Below, in pieces: positions 8,318 through 17,171 of a stretch of DNA of 64,000 nucleotides. The DNA comes from Flagellimonas marinaquae (GTDB lineage Bacteria; Bacteroidota; Bacteroidia; Flavobacteriales; Flavobacteriaceae). The stretch's first letter is position 1; each line of letters starts with the position of its first letter. The stretch lies in assembly GCF_023716465.1 (NCBI RefSeq), contig NZ_CP092415.1, positions 1,341,501-1,405,500 on the forward strand, in the 5' to 3' direction. The translations under genes were made by a program, and so were the position numbers. Under the pieces are notes generated by a model that made no database searches, had not been told where the DNA came from, and saw only the letters and a list, made by a program, of their open reading frames with translations.

Positions 8318-11300
8318 ATGTTTCAAAGATTTATAGATCGGCCCGTGCTCTCCACGGTGATTTCGATAATCATTGTTATTCTCGGTCTTTTAGGTTTAAG
8401 TAGCCTAGCGGTAGAAGAATATCCAGAAATTGCTCCGCCGACCGTTCAGGTAACAAGTACCTACACCGGTGCCAATGCGGAAACCGTCCTCAAAAGTGTG
8501 GTGGTTCCTTTGGAGGAACAAATCAACGGTGTAGAAGACATGCTCTACATGACCTCCAATGCCAGTAACGACGGTAACGCCACAATCAATGTATTCTTTA
8601 AGTTGGGCACAAACCCCGATATTGCCGCGGTAAACGTGCAGAACCGAGTGGCCCGAGCCAATAGTGTACTGCCACAGGCTGTGGTACAAACAGGGGTAAT
8701 TACCCAAAAGTCACAGACCAGTGCCCTTATGTTCTTCTCTTTATTCTCGGAGAACGAAAATTACGATGCAACCTTTGTAGAGAACTACGCAAGAATAAAT
8801 ATAGTTCCCAAACTTCAACGTATTGAAGGGGTTGGAAATGTTACCGTGTTCGGTTCCAAGGATTACTCCATGCGTATTTGGTTGGACCCAGAAAAGATGT
8901 CCGCATTTAACCTGATGCCATCCGACATTCAAGCAGCATTGCAAGAGCAAAACCTAGAGGCGGCAACTGGTAAGATCGGCGAAAATGCCGACGGTGTATA
9001 TGAGTATGTCCTAAAATACAAAGGACGGTTAGCAGAAGAAGCAGAATATGAGAACATAATTATAAGAGCCGAGGAAAATGGCCAGTTTTTACGCCTGAAG
9101 GATGTAGCTGAAATAGAACTTGGCGCTTTTAACTACGGAACCAAGAACGAAGGTATGGGCAACCCCGGAACTGCAGTGGGTATTTTCCAAACTTCGGGAT
9201 CCAACGCCAACGAGATCATTGAAAACATCGAGGCCATTTTGGAAGAATCAAAAGCTAACTTCCCAAAAGGCTTGGATTATGTTATCCCGTTCAATTCAAA
9301 AGACTTCCTTGATGCTTCCATAGACCATGTAGTGCAAACCTTGGTAGAAGCATTTATTTTAGTGTTTATTGTGGTTTTCCTGTTCCTTCAGGACTTTAGA
9401 TCGACATTAATTCCTGCGATCGCCGTTCCCGTGGCCATTGTAGGTACCTTTTTCTTTCTACAGTTGTTCGGGTACTCCATAAACATGCTTACCCTATTTG
9501 CCATGATCCTAGCCATTGGTATTGTGGTGGATGATGCCATTGTAGTGGTGGAGGCGGTACACGCCAAAATGGAAGAAGGTGCACAAAATGCAAAAGTGGC
9601 CACCAAAACGGCTATGTCCGAGATTTCCGGAGCCATTATCTCCATCACCTTGGTAATGTCCGCCGTATTTATCCCGGTATCCTTTATAGGTGGGTCTTCC
9701 GGTGTGTTTTATCAACAGTTCGGTATTACCTTGGCCGTTGCCATTTTAATTTCTGCCATAAATGCCTTAACACTGAGTCCTGCACTAGCGGCCCTGTTTT
9801 TAAAACCGCACGACCATGAAAAAGGTAAAAAATCAAACTTAATTGCCCGTTTCTTCAAAGCTTTCAATATTGGTTTTACGGCAATGACCAATAAGTATAC
9901 CAACACCATTGGTACGTTGGTCAAAAGAAAGTGGGTAACCTTGGCTCTTTTAGTAGGCACAGGTATAGTCGTATTTTTCCTCTTCAGGACCACGCCTTCC
10001 GGGTTTATCCCCAACGAGGACAAAGGAATCATCTTTGCAGATGTTACCATGCCGCCCGGAACAACTTTGGAGGAAACCCAAAAAACGGTTAAGAAACTGG
10101 ATTCCATATACGAATCCATGGGAATTATTAAAGCCCGTATGAACATAACCGGTTTTAGTATCCTAAACAGTGTTAACGGTGGTTCCTACGGATTCTCCGT
10201 AATTCGATTACAAGATTGGGAAAACAGAACAGAACCTTCACAAACCGTTGAGGCTACCATTGGGCAATTATTTGCAAAAACAGCAGGATTAAAAGATGCT
10301 CGTATTTTCTTCTTTACCCCGCCAGCGGTAAGGGGATTCGGTAACTCGGCCGGTTTTGAACTAAACTTACAGAACACCGATGCAGAAGATTGGCAATCCA
10401 TAGGTAAAACTACCAACGAGTTTTTAGCTGCCTTGAATGCAAGACCGGAAGTCCAGTATGCCATCACTTCGTTCAACCCAAATTTTCCTCAGTATGAGTT
10501 ACAGGTGGACGTAGAAAAAACCAAGTTGGCAGGTTTGGCCGTTACCGATATATTCAATGCAATGCAAGGCTATTATGGGGGACTGTACACCACAGACTTT
10601 AATAAGTTCGGTAAACAGTATCGAGTAATGATCCAGGCCAGGCCGGAAGACAGGGCGGACGAAAAGAGCCTTAACCACATATTTGTCAGCAATGCAACCG
10701 GTGAATCTGTTCCCGTATCTCAATTTGTTTCCTTAAAGAAAATATACGGCCCCGAGATTGTAAGCAGGTTCAACCTTTTGAACTCGGTTAAAGTCAATGG
10801 TGCCATGAACCCTGGTTACAGTACCGGTGATGCGATTACCGCAATTGAAGAAGTTGCCGCACAAGTATTGCCCAACAACTATACTTTCGAGTATTCCGGC
10901 CTTACCAAAGAGGAAAACAGTGCGGGCAGCCAGACCATAATCATCTTTATTTTGAGCTTGGTGTTCGTGTACTTCTTATTGAGTGCTCAGTACGAAAGTT
11001 ATATTTTGCCGCTTTCCATATTGCTATCGTTGCCATTTGGTATTGCAGGAGCCATTTTATTTGTGAATTTGGCCGGTTTGGAAAACAATATTTATTTCCA
11101 GATTGCACTGATCATGCTCATTGGACTCTTGGCCAAAAATGCCATTTTGATCGTAGAATTTGCCCTGCAAAGAAGAAAGTCGGGATTATCGCTTTATGAT
11201 GCCGCCGCCGAAGGGGCCAGAGCAAGGTTACGTCCAATCTTAATGACCTCCTTTGCATTCATCTTTGGTCTGTTGCCATTGGCACTATCTTCAGGAATTG

Positions 11301-11464
11301 GTGCCATCGGAAACCGTTCAATCGGTGTAAGTGCAGTAGGTGGCATGCTTGTGGGAACCATTCTGGGCGTATTTGTGATTCCTGTCCTATTTGTAATATT
11401 CCAAGCCATACAGGAGCGTTTTTCAGGCAAGCCCGAAGCATCTCAAAATCAGAACAATGCCTAA
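8318..11464 (+). CDS. RND efflux pump permease, HAE1/AcrB type
   Basis: This proton-driven multidrug or hydrophobe exporter of the inner membrane has 1048 residues, typical for the family. It shows the duplicated RND layout with N-terminal RFIDRPVLSTVISI, the TM4 proton-relay segment AIGIVVDDAIVVVEAV with paired Asp residues, a second-half equivalent LIGLLAKNAILIVEFA with the TM10 Lys, and the periplasmic porter domains between. The sequence GSNANEIIENIEAILEE is typical of HAE1 pumps. It sits between the adaptor and channel genes, so a complete tripartite pump is encoded. Substrate is not readable. Confidence 0.96.
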   Translation: MFQRFIDRPVLSTVISIIIVILGLLGLSSLAVEEYPEIAPPTVQVTSTYTGANAETVLKSVVVPLEEQINGVEDMLYMTSNASNDGNATINVFFKLGTNPDIAAVNVQNRVARANSVLPQAVVQTGVITQKSQTSALMFFSLFSENENYDATFVENYARINIVPKLQRIEGVGNVTVFGSKDYSMRIWLDPEKMSAFNLMPSDIQAALQEQNLEAATGKIGENADGVYEYVLKYKGRLAEEAEYENIIIRAEENGQFLRLKDVAEIELGAFNYGTKNEGMGNPGTAVGIFQTSGSNANEIIENIEAILEESKANFPKGLDYVIPFNSKDFLDASIDHVVQTLVEAFILVFIVVFLFLQDFRSTLIPAIAVPVAIVGTFFFLQLFGYSINMLTLFAMILAIGIVVDDAIVVVEAVHAKMEEGAQNAKVATKTAMSEISGAIISITLVMSAVFIPVSFIGGSSGVFYQQFGITLAVAILISAINALTLSPALAALFLKPHDHEKGKKSNLIARFFKAFNIGFTAMTNKYTNTIGTLVKRKWVTLALLVGTGIVVFFLFRTTPSGFIPNEDKGIIFADVTMPPGTTLEETQKTVKKLDSIYESMGIIKARMNITGFSILNSVNGGSYGFSVIRLQDWENRTEPSQTVEATIGQLFAKTAGLKDARIFFFTPPAVRGFGNSAGFELNLQNTDAEDWQSIGKTTNEFLAALNARPEVQYAITSFNPNFPQYELQVDVEKTKLAGLAVTDIFNAMQGYYGGLYTTDFNKFGKQYRVMIQARPEDRADEKSLNHIFVSNATGESVPVSQFVSLKKIYGPEIVSRFNLLNSVKVNGAMNPGYSTGDAITAIEEVAAQVLPNNYTFEYSGLTKEENSAGSQTIIIFILSLVFVYFLLSAQYESYILPLSILLSLPFGIAGAILFVNLAGLENNIYFQIALIMLIGLLAKNAILIVEFALQRRKSGLSLYDAAAEGARARLRPILMTSFAFIFGLLPLALSSGIGAIGNRSIGVSAVGGMLVGTILGVFVIPVLFVIFQAIQERFSGKPEASQNQNNA

Positions 11465-11495
11465 TCATCCTTTGAACCAACAAAGATTATAATCC

Positions 11496-12896
11496 ATGAA
11501 AATTAAACCTTCATATAAATTGTTTTTGCTACTTGCAGTACCTCTGCTATTGCAATCTTGTTTTGTGGCAAAAAACTACAGTAGACCAGAACTTGAGACC
11601 GAAAGTCTTTACAGGACCGACAATTTGCCACAGGATAGCATCTCAATGGCAGATGTTTCTTGGAGAGATCTGTTCAAGGACAAACAGCTTGCGGCTTATA
11701 TTGAGCAAGGATTGGAAAATAATATTGATATCCGAATTGCGCTACAAAATGTTGTGGCCGCAGAAGCTTATGTAAAACAGGGCAAGGCCGGTTATTACCC
11801 AACCCTGTCCGGCACAACAAGCTTTACTAGGACAAAAAACTCCGAGAACAGTCAGTTTGGAAGTTTTTTTACCAGACCTCTGGAGCAGTACGAACTCTCG
11901 GGCACCCTTTCTTGGGAGGCCGATGTTTGGGGTAAAATCAGAAGTAACAAACGGGCTGCCGGGGCATCTTACTTACAAAGTGTTTCTGCCCACCAAGCTG
12001 TAAAGACCAATTTAATTGCGGGAATTGCGACCTCGTATTTCCAACTTATGGCCTTGGACAAACAATTGGAAGTGGCCAAACAGACTTTGGACGCCCGAAA
12101 AAAGAGCCTGGAGACCACCATGGCCCTAAAAGATGCAGGACAGGTTACGGAAGTCGCCGTAAAGCAAACCAAAGCTCAAGTACACACCACCGAGATCATT
12201 GTGATCGACTTGGAGAACAACATTAAATTGTTGGAAAATGCTTTTAGCATTCTTTTGGGCGAAGGACCGCAAAAAATTGAAAGAGGCAATTTGGACAATC
12301 AATCCATCGATACAGATCTAAGTACCGGGGTCCCATACCTGTTACTTGCCAATCGACCAGATGTGATGCAGGCGGAATACGGTCTTATCAATGCTTTTGA
12401 ACTTACCAATGTAGCCAAGAGCAGTCTTTATCCTTCGTTAAGCCTATCCGCTACCGGTGGTTTTCAGAGTTTGGAGTTTGATAATTGGTTGGATGCCAGT
12501 TCGCTATTTTCAAATCTTGTAGGCTCGTTGACCCAGCCGATCTTTAATGGCAGAAAACTACGTACCCAAATGGAAGTGGCCAAAGCACAACAAGAACAAG
12601 CTTTGCTTGCTTACAAACAAGCCCTGTTAACGGCCGGAAGAGAGGTCAGTGATGCCCTATATACCTATAATGCGGAAAGCCAAAAGTTGGATGCACGGGC
12701 CAAAGAACTCGAAGCATACGCAACGGCCGAAACTTATTCCGAAGAATTGTTGAACAATGGTTTGGCCAATTATTTAGAAGTGTTGACCGCAAGACAAAAT
12801 GCATTGAACTCCGAACTCAACTATGTTGATTCACAATATGCACAGTTAAGTGCTATTGTGGAATTGTACAGGGCACTGGGCGGAGGCTGGAAATAG
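11496..12896 (+). CDS. Outer-membrane efflux channel lipoprotein (OprM/TolC-like, NodT type)
   Basis: Outer-membrane exit duct of the RND system. It has a lipoprotein signal with lipobox LLQSC (Cys22), then the early motif SWRDLFKDKQLAAYIEQGLENN, typical of NodT/OprM proteins. Two OEP repeats follow, each with a long helical hairpin (about 85-270 and 280-460). The second includes LFSNLVGSLTQPIFNGRKLRTQ, the usual hallmark. At 466 residues it is normal length. A TetR gene begins 6 nt after its stop. Confidence 0.95.
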   Translation: MKIKPSYKLFLLLAVPLLLQSCFVAKNYSRPELETESLYRTDNLPQDSISMADVSWRDLFKDKQLAAYIEQGLENNIDIRIALQNVVAAEAYVKQGKAGYYPTLSGTTSFTRTKNSENSQFGSFFTRPLEQYELSGTLSWEADVWGKIRSNKRAAGASYLQSVSAHQAVKTNLIAGIATSYFQLMALDKQLEVAKQTLDARKKSLETTMALKDAGQVTEVAVKQTKAQVHTTEIIVIDLENNIKLLENAFSILLGEGPQKIERGNLDNQSIDTDLSTGVPYLLLANRPDVMQAEYGLINAFELTNVAKSSLYPSLSLSATGGFQSLEFDNWLDASSLFSNLVGSLTQPIFNGRKLRTQMEVAKAQQEQALLAYKQALLTAGREVSDALYTYNAESQKLDARAKELEAYATAETYSEELLNNGLANYLEVLTARQNALNSELNYVDSQYAQLSAIVELYRALGGGWK

Positions 12897-12902
12897 TTTA
12901 TT

Positions 12903-13502
12903 TTGAGTGATAAAATCGAAATATTGGCCCACGCTATCGAGAACTTTACCAAATTTGGGAGTAAACGATTCTCTATGGATGAATTGGCCTCCGAGCTAGG
13001 AATTTCGAAAAAAACACTCTACAAGCATTTTAGCAGTAAGGAAAAGCTGGTCTCTGAAAGCTTAGCGTATTTTTTGAATGATATCCGTACAGACATTCAA
13101 AAATACATATCAGAAAACCCGAATAAGGAAGAGCCCCTTACCACTATAATCTACATATACAAAAAAGGGTTGATGGTATATCAAAACCTCAACCCTTCTT
13201 TTCTAAGAGGCCTGAACAAATACTATCCCGAAGCCTATCAAAAGTATATTGAGCTTAAAAAAGAGATTGTTTGGAACATGGTACACCCTCTTTTGCAAAA
13301 GGCTCAAATATTGGAACAAATAAGGCCTAATGTCAATCTAGAACTGGTTTGTACATTATTTCTGTCCCGCATGGAAGACATTGTTTATTCCAAAGAAAAT
13401 CTCTTCAACGAGTTTAGCATCAAAGAACTTCTGGACCACATTATCATAAACAACTTGCGAGGTATTCTTACGTTGAATTATCTTCAAAAATGCCCTGTTT
13501 AA
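12903..13502 (+). CDS. TetR family regulator at the end of the efflux operon (TTG start)
   Basis: This 199-residue TetR/AcrR protein has its helix-turn-helix at about residues 20-48 (MDELASELGISKKTLYKHFSS is the core), followed by a helical ligand-binding and dimer domain. The start is a TTG 6 nt after the channel gene: the only later Met in this region is inside the DNA-binding helix, so it cannot be the start. The efflux operon thus encodes two regulators of different families, one at each end. The weak start codon may keep its level low. Confidence 0.85.
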   Translation: MSDKIEILAHAIENFTKFGSKRFSMDELASELGISKKTLYKHFSSKEKLVSESLAYFLNDIRTDIQKYISENPNKEEPLTTIIYIYKKGLMVYQNLNPSFLRGLNKYYPEAYQKYIELKKEIVWNMVHPLLQKAQILEQIRPNVNLELVCTLFLSRMEDIVYSKENLFNEFSIKELLDHIIINNLRGILTLNYLQKCPV

Positions 13503-13525
13503 CGGCAATAATATTGCTCTTTTTT
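13503..13525 (+). terminator. Short hairpin with T tract after the TetR gene
   Basis: GCAAT and ATTGC form a 5-bp stem around AAT, followed by TCTTTTTTT. The stem is short, so termination of the efflux operon here is probable but may be partial. Confidence 0.45.
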
Positions 13526-13645
13526 TAAATTTTAAGCTTATTTATTGAGATAACATATCTTTAAACCCCTGTTTTTTGCGTTTTTATCGTTGATTTTAGT
13601 GAATTGATCATATAATTTTAATTTCTTCTAAAAACTAAATAACCA

Positions 13646-14845
13646 ATGGGAACTACAACTAACATCAACAGACGCGATTGGATAAGAAAAAGCGTTCTCA
13701 CAGCAGGTGGGGCAATGGCTTTGCCATATATGGGATTGGCCGAAACTCCTAAAGCTCCATTGACCTTGGATGCCGAAGGAAACGCAATATATAGTCCGTT
13801 CTTTAAAGAATATTTGCCAAAACCTGAAGATTTAATGCCAGAATTGGCTGCAAAGTTAAATGCAAACGAAAATCCATACGGGCCATCTCCAATGGCCATG
13901 GAGGCATTTAAAAACTCCGTTTCCGGCGGTAACAGATATGCTTGGAAAGAACTATTTCAGTTGGTCGACAAAATAGCCGACTTTGAAAAAGTTGAGAGCA
14001 AAAACATTATGATGGGGCCAGGGTCGTCCGACCTTTTGGAAAAGACTGCCATGGTTTTCTTTAAAGATGGTGGCAATGTTGTTTCCGCCGATCCTTCTTA
14101 CATGTCCTTGATCAGAGTGGCCGAATCCGTGGGAGCAACTTGGAAACCTGTTCCACTAAAAGAGGATTGGTCCCACGACCTCAAAGCAATGGAAGAAGCT
14201 ATCGACGACCAAACAAAACTGGTCTATATCTGTAACCCGAACAACCCCACCGGTTCTATGACCGATCATGAAGAGTTGGTTGACTTTTGTTCACGCGTAT
14301 CGAAAAAAGTACCCGTTTTTGTAGATGAAGCCTATTTATGGTTCTTGGAAGATGGTGCCAAAAAAAGTATGGTGTCCTTAATAAACCAAGGAAAAAATGT
14401 TATAATCGCAAGGACATTTTCCAAAATACATGGTATGGCAGGACTTCGGGTAGGCTATATCGTAGCTCTTGAAGAAACCTTGGACAGGTTGAAAAAGATA
14501 ACCCGAGGCGGAATGGGAATTACGCTGCCTTCCGTATATGGGGCTATTGCTGCCATGGATGATGCTGATTTTATAGATAAATCACGAACCCTAAATGCCG
14601 AATGCAGGGAGTATGTGTACTCAAGTCTAAAACAATTGGGAATAGATTCTTATGTGCCTTCTTCCACTAGTTTCATAATTTTTCCTATTCAAATGGAGGG
14701 CAAACCGTTCCTTGAACAAATGACCGAGTTAAAGGTGGGCGTTCGAGCATTTCAATTTATGGATCAAAACTGGTGCCGAGTAAGTATGGGCACCATGGAA
14801 GAAATGAAAACTTTTACCAGTGCACTCAATAAAGTGTTGGTATAG
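13646..14845 (+). CDS. Tat-exported histidinol-phosphate aminotransferase-like PLP enzyme
   Basis: A fold-type I aminotransferase (399 residues) with a twin-arginine signal: Arg9-Arg10 in NRRDWIRKS, followed by a hydrophobic stretch (VLTAGGAMALPYMGLA). The catalytic features are intact: NNPTG, the Asp in FVDEAYLWF, the PLP lysine in RTFSKIHGMAGLRVGY, and LNANENPYGPS near the start as in HisC. The cofactor-loaded folded enzyme would be exported by Tat, which suits PLP proteins. Biosynthetic HisC is cytosolic, so this is probably a different, periplasmic transaminase. It overlaps the next gene by one base (TAGTG). Confidence 0.85.
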   Translation: MGTTTNINRRDWIRKSVLTAGGAMALPYMGLAETPKAPLTLDAEGNAIYSPFFKEYLPKPEDLMPELAAKLNANENPYGPSPMAMEAFKNSVSGGNRYAWKELFQLVDKIADFEKVESKNIMMGPGSSDLLEKTAMVFFKDGGNVVSADPSYMSLIRVAESVGATWKPVPLKEDWSHDLKAMEEAIDDQTKLVYICNPNNPTGSMTDHEELVDFCSRVSKKVPVFVDEAYLWFLEDGAKKSMVSLINQGKNVIIARTFSKIHGMAGLRVGYIVALEETLDRLKKITRGGMGITLPSVYGAIAAMDDADFIDKSRTLNAECREYVYSSLKQLGIDSYVPSSTSFIIFPIQMEGKPFLEQMTELKVGVRAFQFMDQNWCRVSMGTMEEMKTFTSALNKVLV

Positions 14846-15981
14846 TGGATATTGGAATTCAAAAAACCATAGTATTCCTTTTTTTCATCTTTATTGGAAT
14901 CTTGCTCAAAGCTAAATTTAAATCCAAAGAAGAAATTACTGGAATAAAAAAAGTGATTCTAAACCTTGCACTGCCGGCAACCATATTTATTGCGTTGTTG
15001 GGAGTCAAGGTAGAACTGCCGCTTTTAATATTGCCCTTATTGGCCCTTGGCCTTAACGTTTTGCTGTTCTTTTCCATGTCCGTTATTTTACCCCCATTGG
15101 GCATTGGCAAAGGAACTTCGGAGTATAGAACAGCTAAGTTACTGATTCCCTCATTGGCACCTGGTTTGTCCGCTTTTCCCTTTATCGTGGAATTTTTGGG
15201 AGAATCCTATTTGGCAAAAGCGGCGATGTCCGATCTGGGCAATAAGATTTTTGTGCTCTTTTTTTTATATCTCGTTGCTATGAACTGGCATTATGGCCAA
15301 CAATCCAGCAAAGAAAAAAATGGCGGAACCCGATTAATGCCCTTGATCAAAGCAATGGTTTCCGAACCGGTCAATATATTTATCGGTGCTGCTTTGGTTT
15401 TGCTGGTCTTTGGTCTAACTATGGACTCGCTTCCGTTTTTTATGAGTGAAACACTCAAAAAACTCAGTTTGATCATGACTCCTTTGGTATTATTGTTTAT
15501 AGGTTTGGCGGTAAAGATCAAGAGAAAACAGTTTTTTCAAATATTTTCCTTATTGTGCGCCCGGGCAGGATTGGTATTGTTGATTTCTGGACTTTTTGTG
15601 GCCATAATAGGGATTAACGCGCAAAACGAAATCTTGTTAACATTGGCCTTTGGTCTTAGTGCCTGTAGTTTTTGGCCCTATGCCCATATTGCAACTGTCG
15701 ATGGAATGGAGATGGATAAAAAAACAAAAAGCAAAACTTTCAATAGTGATTTTGGGGTAACCATTCTAGCTCTTTCGTTCCCACTTTCCACCATGTTGAT
15801 TCTTGCAACATTGAACAGTGGATCCTTCTTTGTAAATCCGTTTAATATATTTTTGATGGCCGCTTTATTTTTAGGCGTTGGATTCACTTTTCCTTTGATC
15901 AGTGTAATCAACAAAAAAAAGTGGTCAGAGCAAAAAACTATCAACCATAAACTAAATCCAACAACAGAAAAAGCTGCTTAA
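14845..15981 (+). CDS. AEC family permease (GTG start)
   Basis: This 378-residue protein has about ten hydrophobic segments and resembles the auxin efflux carrier/malonate permease family: an early GILLKAKFKSKEEITGIKKVILNLALPATIF is typical (two cytosolic turns between membrane helices, with the LALPATIF signature). The GTG start overlaps the stop of the aminotransferase gene (TAGTG), so translation is coupled. The pair may act on one substrate, an amino or keto acid transaminated outside and moved across the membrane; this is inference. Confidence 0.75.
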   Translation: MDIGIQKTIVFLFFIFIGILLKAKFKSKEEITGIKKVILNLALPATIFIALLGVKVELPLLILPLLALGLNVLLFFSMSVILPPLGIGKGTSEYRTAKLLIPSLAPGLSAFPFIVEFLGESYLAKAAMSDLGNKIFVLFFLYLVAMNWHYGQQSSKEKNGGTRLMPLIKAMVSEPVNIFIGAALVLLVFGLTMDSLPFFMSETLKKLSLIMTPLVLLFIGLAVKIKRKQFFQIFSLLCARAGLVLLISGLFVAIIGINAQNEILLTLAFGLSACSFWPYAHIATVDGMEMDKKTKSKTFNSDFGVTILALSFPLSTMLILATLNSGSFFVNPFNIFLMAALFLGVGFTFPLISVINKKKWSEQKTINHKLNPTTEKAA

Positions 15982-16002
15982 GTTCAATTGGCAACGAGCC
16001 AA

Positions 16003-16677
16003 TTATTCTGACGGTCTTAAAACGAGGCTTCTGGCAGCATTTGCAATCAGACCAATACTTAGCCAATAGCTACTGAGCACAACGATTCCCGAATAAGCAA
16101 AGGCTGTCTTGAACTTGGAGATGGCGATCATGGTATCGGAGAACATAAAACATAGTACCGCTACTGCGATCCAACCAAATTCCTTCCCCTTATGTTTTAA
16201 ATAAAGACCTATTCCCTGCCATGCCATAGTGCAGATTACCAAAATATAAATCGCGACCGGAACCAAAAAATCGCCAAGTCCCGGCCACAGCCAATAAAAA
16301 ATTAGCCCCCCAGTACCTAAAAACAGTACTAAAGAACTCAAATTGCGCTGAAATCCATTTATATGTACAAATCCCCAAATAAATAGCAGGTGTGCCACCA
16401 AAAAAGAGGCAAGGCCGAACACAAAGTATTCCGGAAACAGTAAGACTATATCGCCCAACAAGCAAAAGGACAAAGCTAGAACAACAATTTTTCTAAATAT
16501 GGACCTGTTTGCTTTTGGAACACAGACCAGTAATGCTATCACCAAAATCGTAGTAAGCGGCTTTAACAATCGATATACCGATTGATATTCCAAATATTCC
16601 ATAACCATGGCCATAACACCACTGATTATGATCAGTAGATTTATAATTACAGTGGATTTCCTAGGTTTTGCTACCAC
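16003..16677 (-). CDS. YhhN family membrane protein (lysoplasmalogenase-like; GTG start)
   Basis: This 224-residue integral membrane protein has about seven or eight hydrophobic helices. The segments LCLLGDIVLLFPEYFVFGLASFLVAHLLFIWGF match the YhhN/TMEM86 pattern of paired acidic residues in helices (GD... then later FMFSDTMIAISKF). Family members hydrolyse the vinyl ether bond of lysoplasmalogens in animals; the bacterial role is less certain. It starts with GTG and overlaps the CYTH gene by 7 nt, so the two are translated together. Confidence 0.75.
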   Translation of the reverse strand: MVAKPRKSTVIINLLIIISGVMAMVMEYLEYQSVYRLLKPLTTILVIALLVCVPKANRSIFRKIVVLALSFCLLGDIVLLFPEYFVFGLASFLVAHLLFIWGFVHINGFQRNLSSLVLFLGTGGLIFYWLWPGLGDFLVPVAIYILVICTMAWQGIGLYLKHKGKEFGWIAVAVLCFMFSDTMIAISKFKTAFAYSGIVVLSSYWLSIGLIANAARSLVLRPSE

Positions 16678-17144
16678 ACCTTATACGGTTTTTTGCTTAG
16701 TTGTGAATTATAATACTTGATCCTACCTGTGACTTCCTCTCCTAACCATTCCGGTCTTTCAAAACGTTCCTCTTCGTGCTTAAGTTCCACTTCTGCCAAT
16801 ACAAGGCCCTTGTTCTCGCCCAAAAACTCGTCAACTTCAAATATTTGATCACCAAAAGGCACTTCGAACCTTATTTTTTCCAAAATCCCAGATTCGCACA
16901 GGTCTATTAGATTTGTAGCTTCGGATACAGAGATTTCGGTTTCCCATTCAAAACGGGTGGTTCCCGATGCGTTGCTGGCTCCTTTAACGGTCAAAAAACC
17001 TTTTTCTCCTTTTATTCGAACCCTAACAGTTCTATCCGGATCCGTATTCAAAAAGCCCTGTACAATCCGGTTTTGGGAGATAGCTTTCTGTTTATACCCA
17101 TCCGACTTTACTAAAAATTTTCGTTCTATTTCCAAATGTTCCAT
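16671..17144 (-). CDS. CYTH domain protein (triphosphate-binding tunnel)
   Basis: This 157-residue single-domain protein starts at the ATG encoding MEHLEIERKFLV; the TTG one codon upstream is less likely. The CYTH signature ExExK is present at EIERK, and the alternating charged residues of the tunnel follow (RVRIKGEKGFLTVKG, then RFEWETEIS, and VDEFLGENKGLVLAEVEL). Members bind organic phosphates or polyphosphate, often as tripolyphosphatases. It overlaps YhhN downstream and faces away from dinB, whose start is only 27 nt away. Confidence 0.9.
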   Translation of the reverse strand: MEHLEIERKFLVKSDGYKQKAISQNRIVQGFLNTDPDRTVRVRIKGEKGFLTVKGASNASGTTRFEWETEISVSEATNLIDLCESGILEKIRFEVPFGDQIFEVDEFLGENKGLVLAEVELKHEEERFERPEWLGEEVTGRIKYYNSQLSKKPYKVW

Positions 17145-17149
17145 CAAAC

Positions 17150-17168
17150 TAAATATACCCTAAATTTG
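17150..17168. promoter_or_regulatory. Back-to-back -7-like boxes between CYTH gene and dinB
   Basis: On the plus strand TAAATTTG (17161-17168) ends 3 nt before the dinB ATG. On the minus strand TATATTTA (17150-17157) ends 5 nt before the CYTH ATG. If used, both mRNAs would begin at or very near their start codons. Chance AT-rich matches cannot be excluded. Confidence 0.35.
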
Positions 17169-17171
17169 AAA

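Noticed and set aside
9712..10146. A 144-codon minus-strand ORF inside the RND pump gene
   Set aside because: Antisense shadow of a pump with intact family motifs; no promoter or domain.
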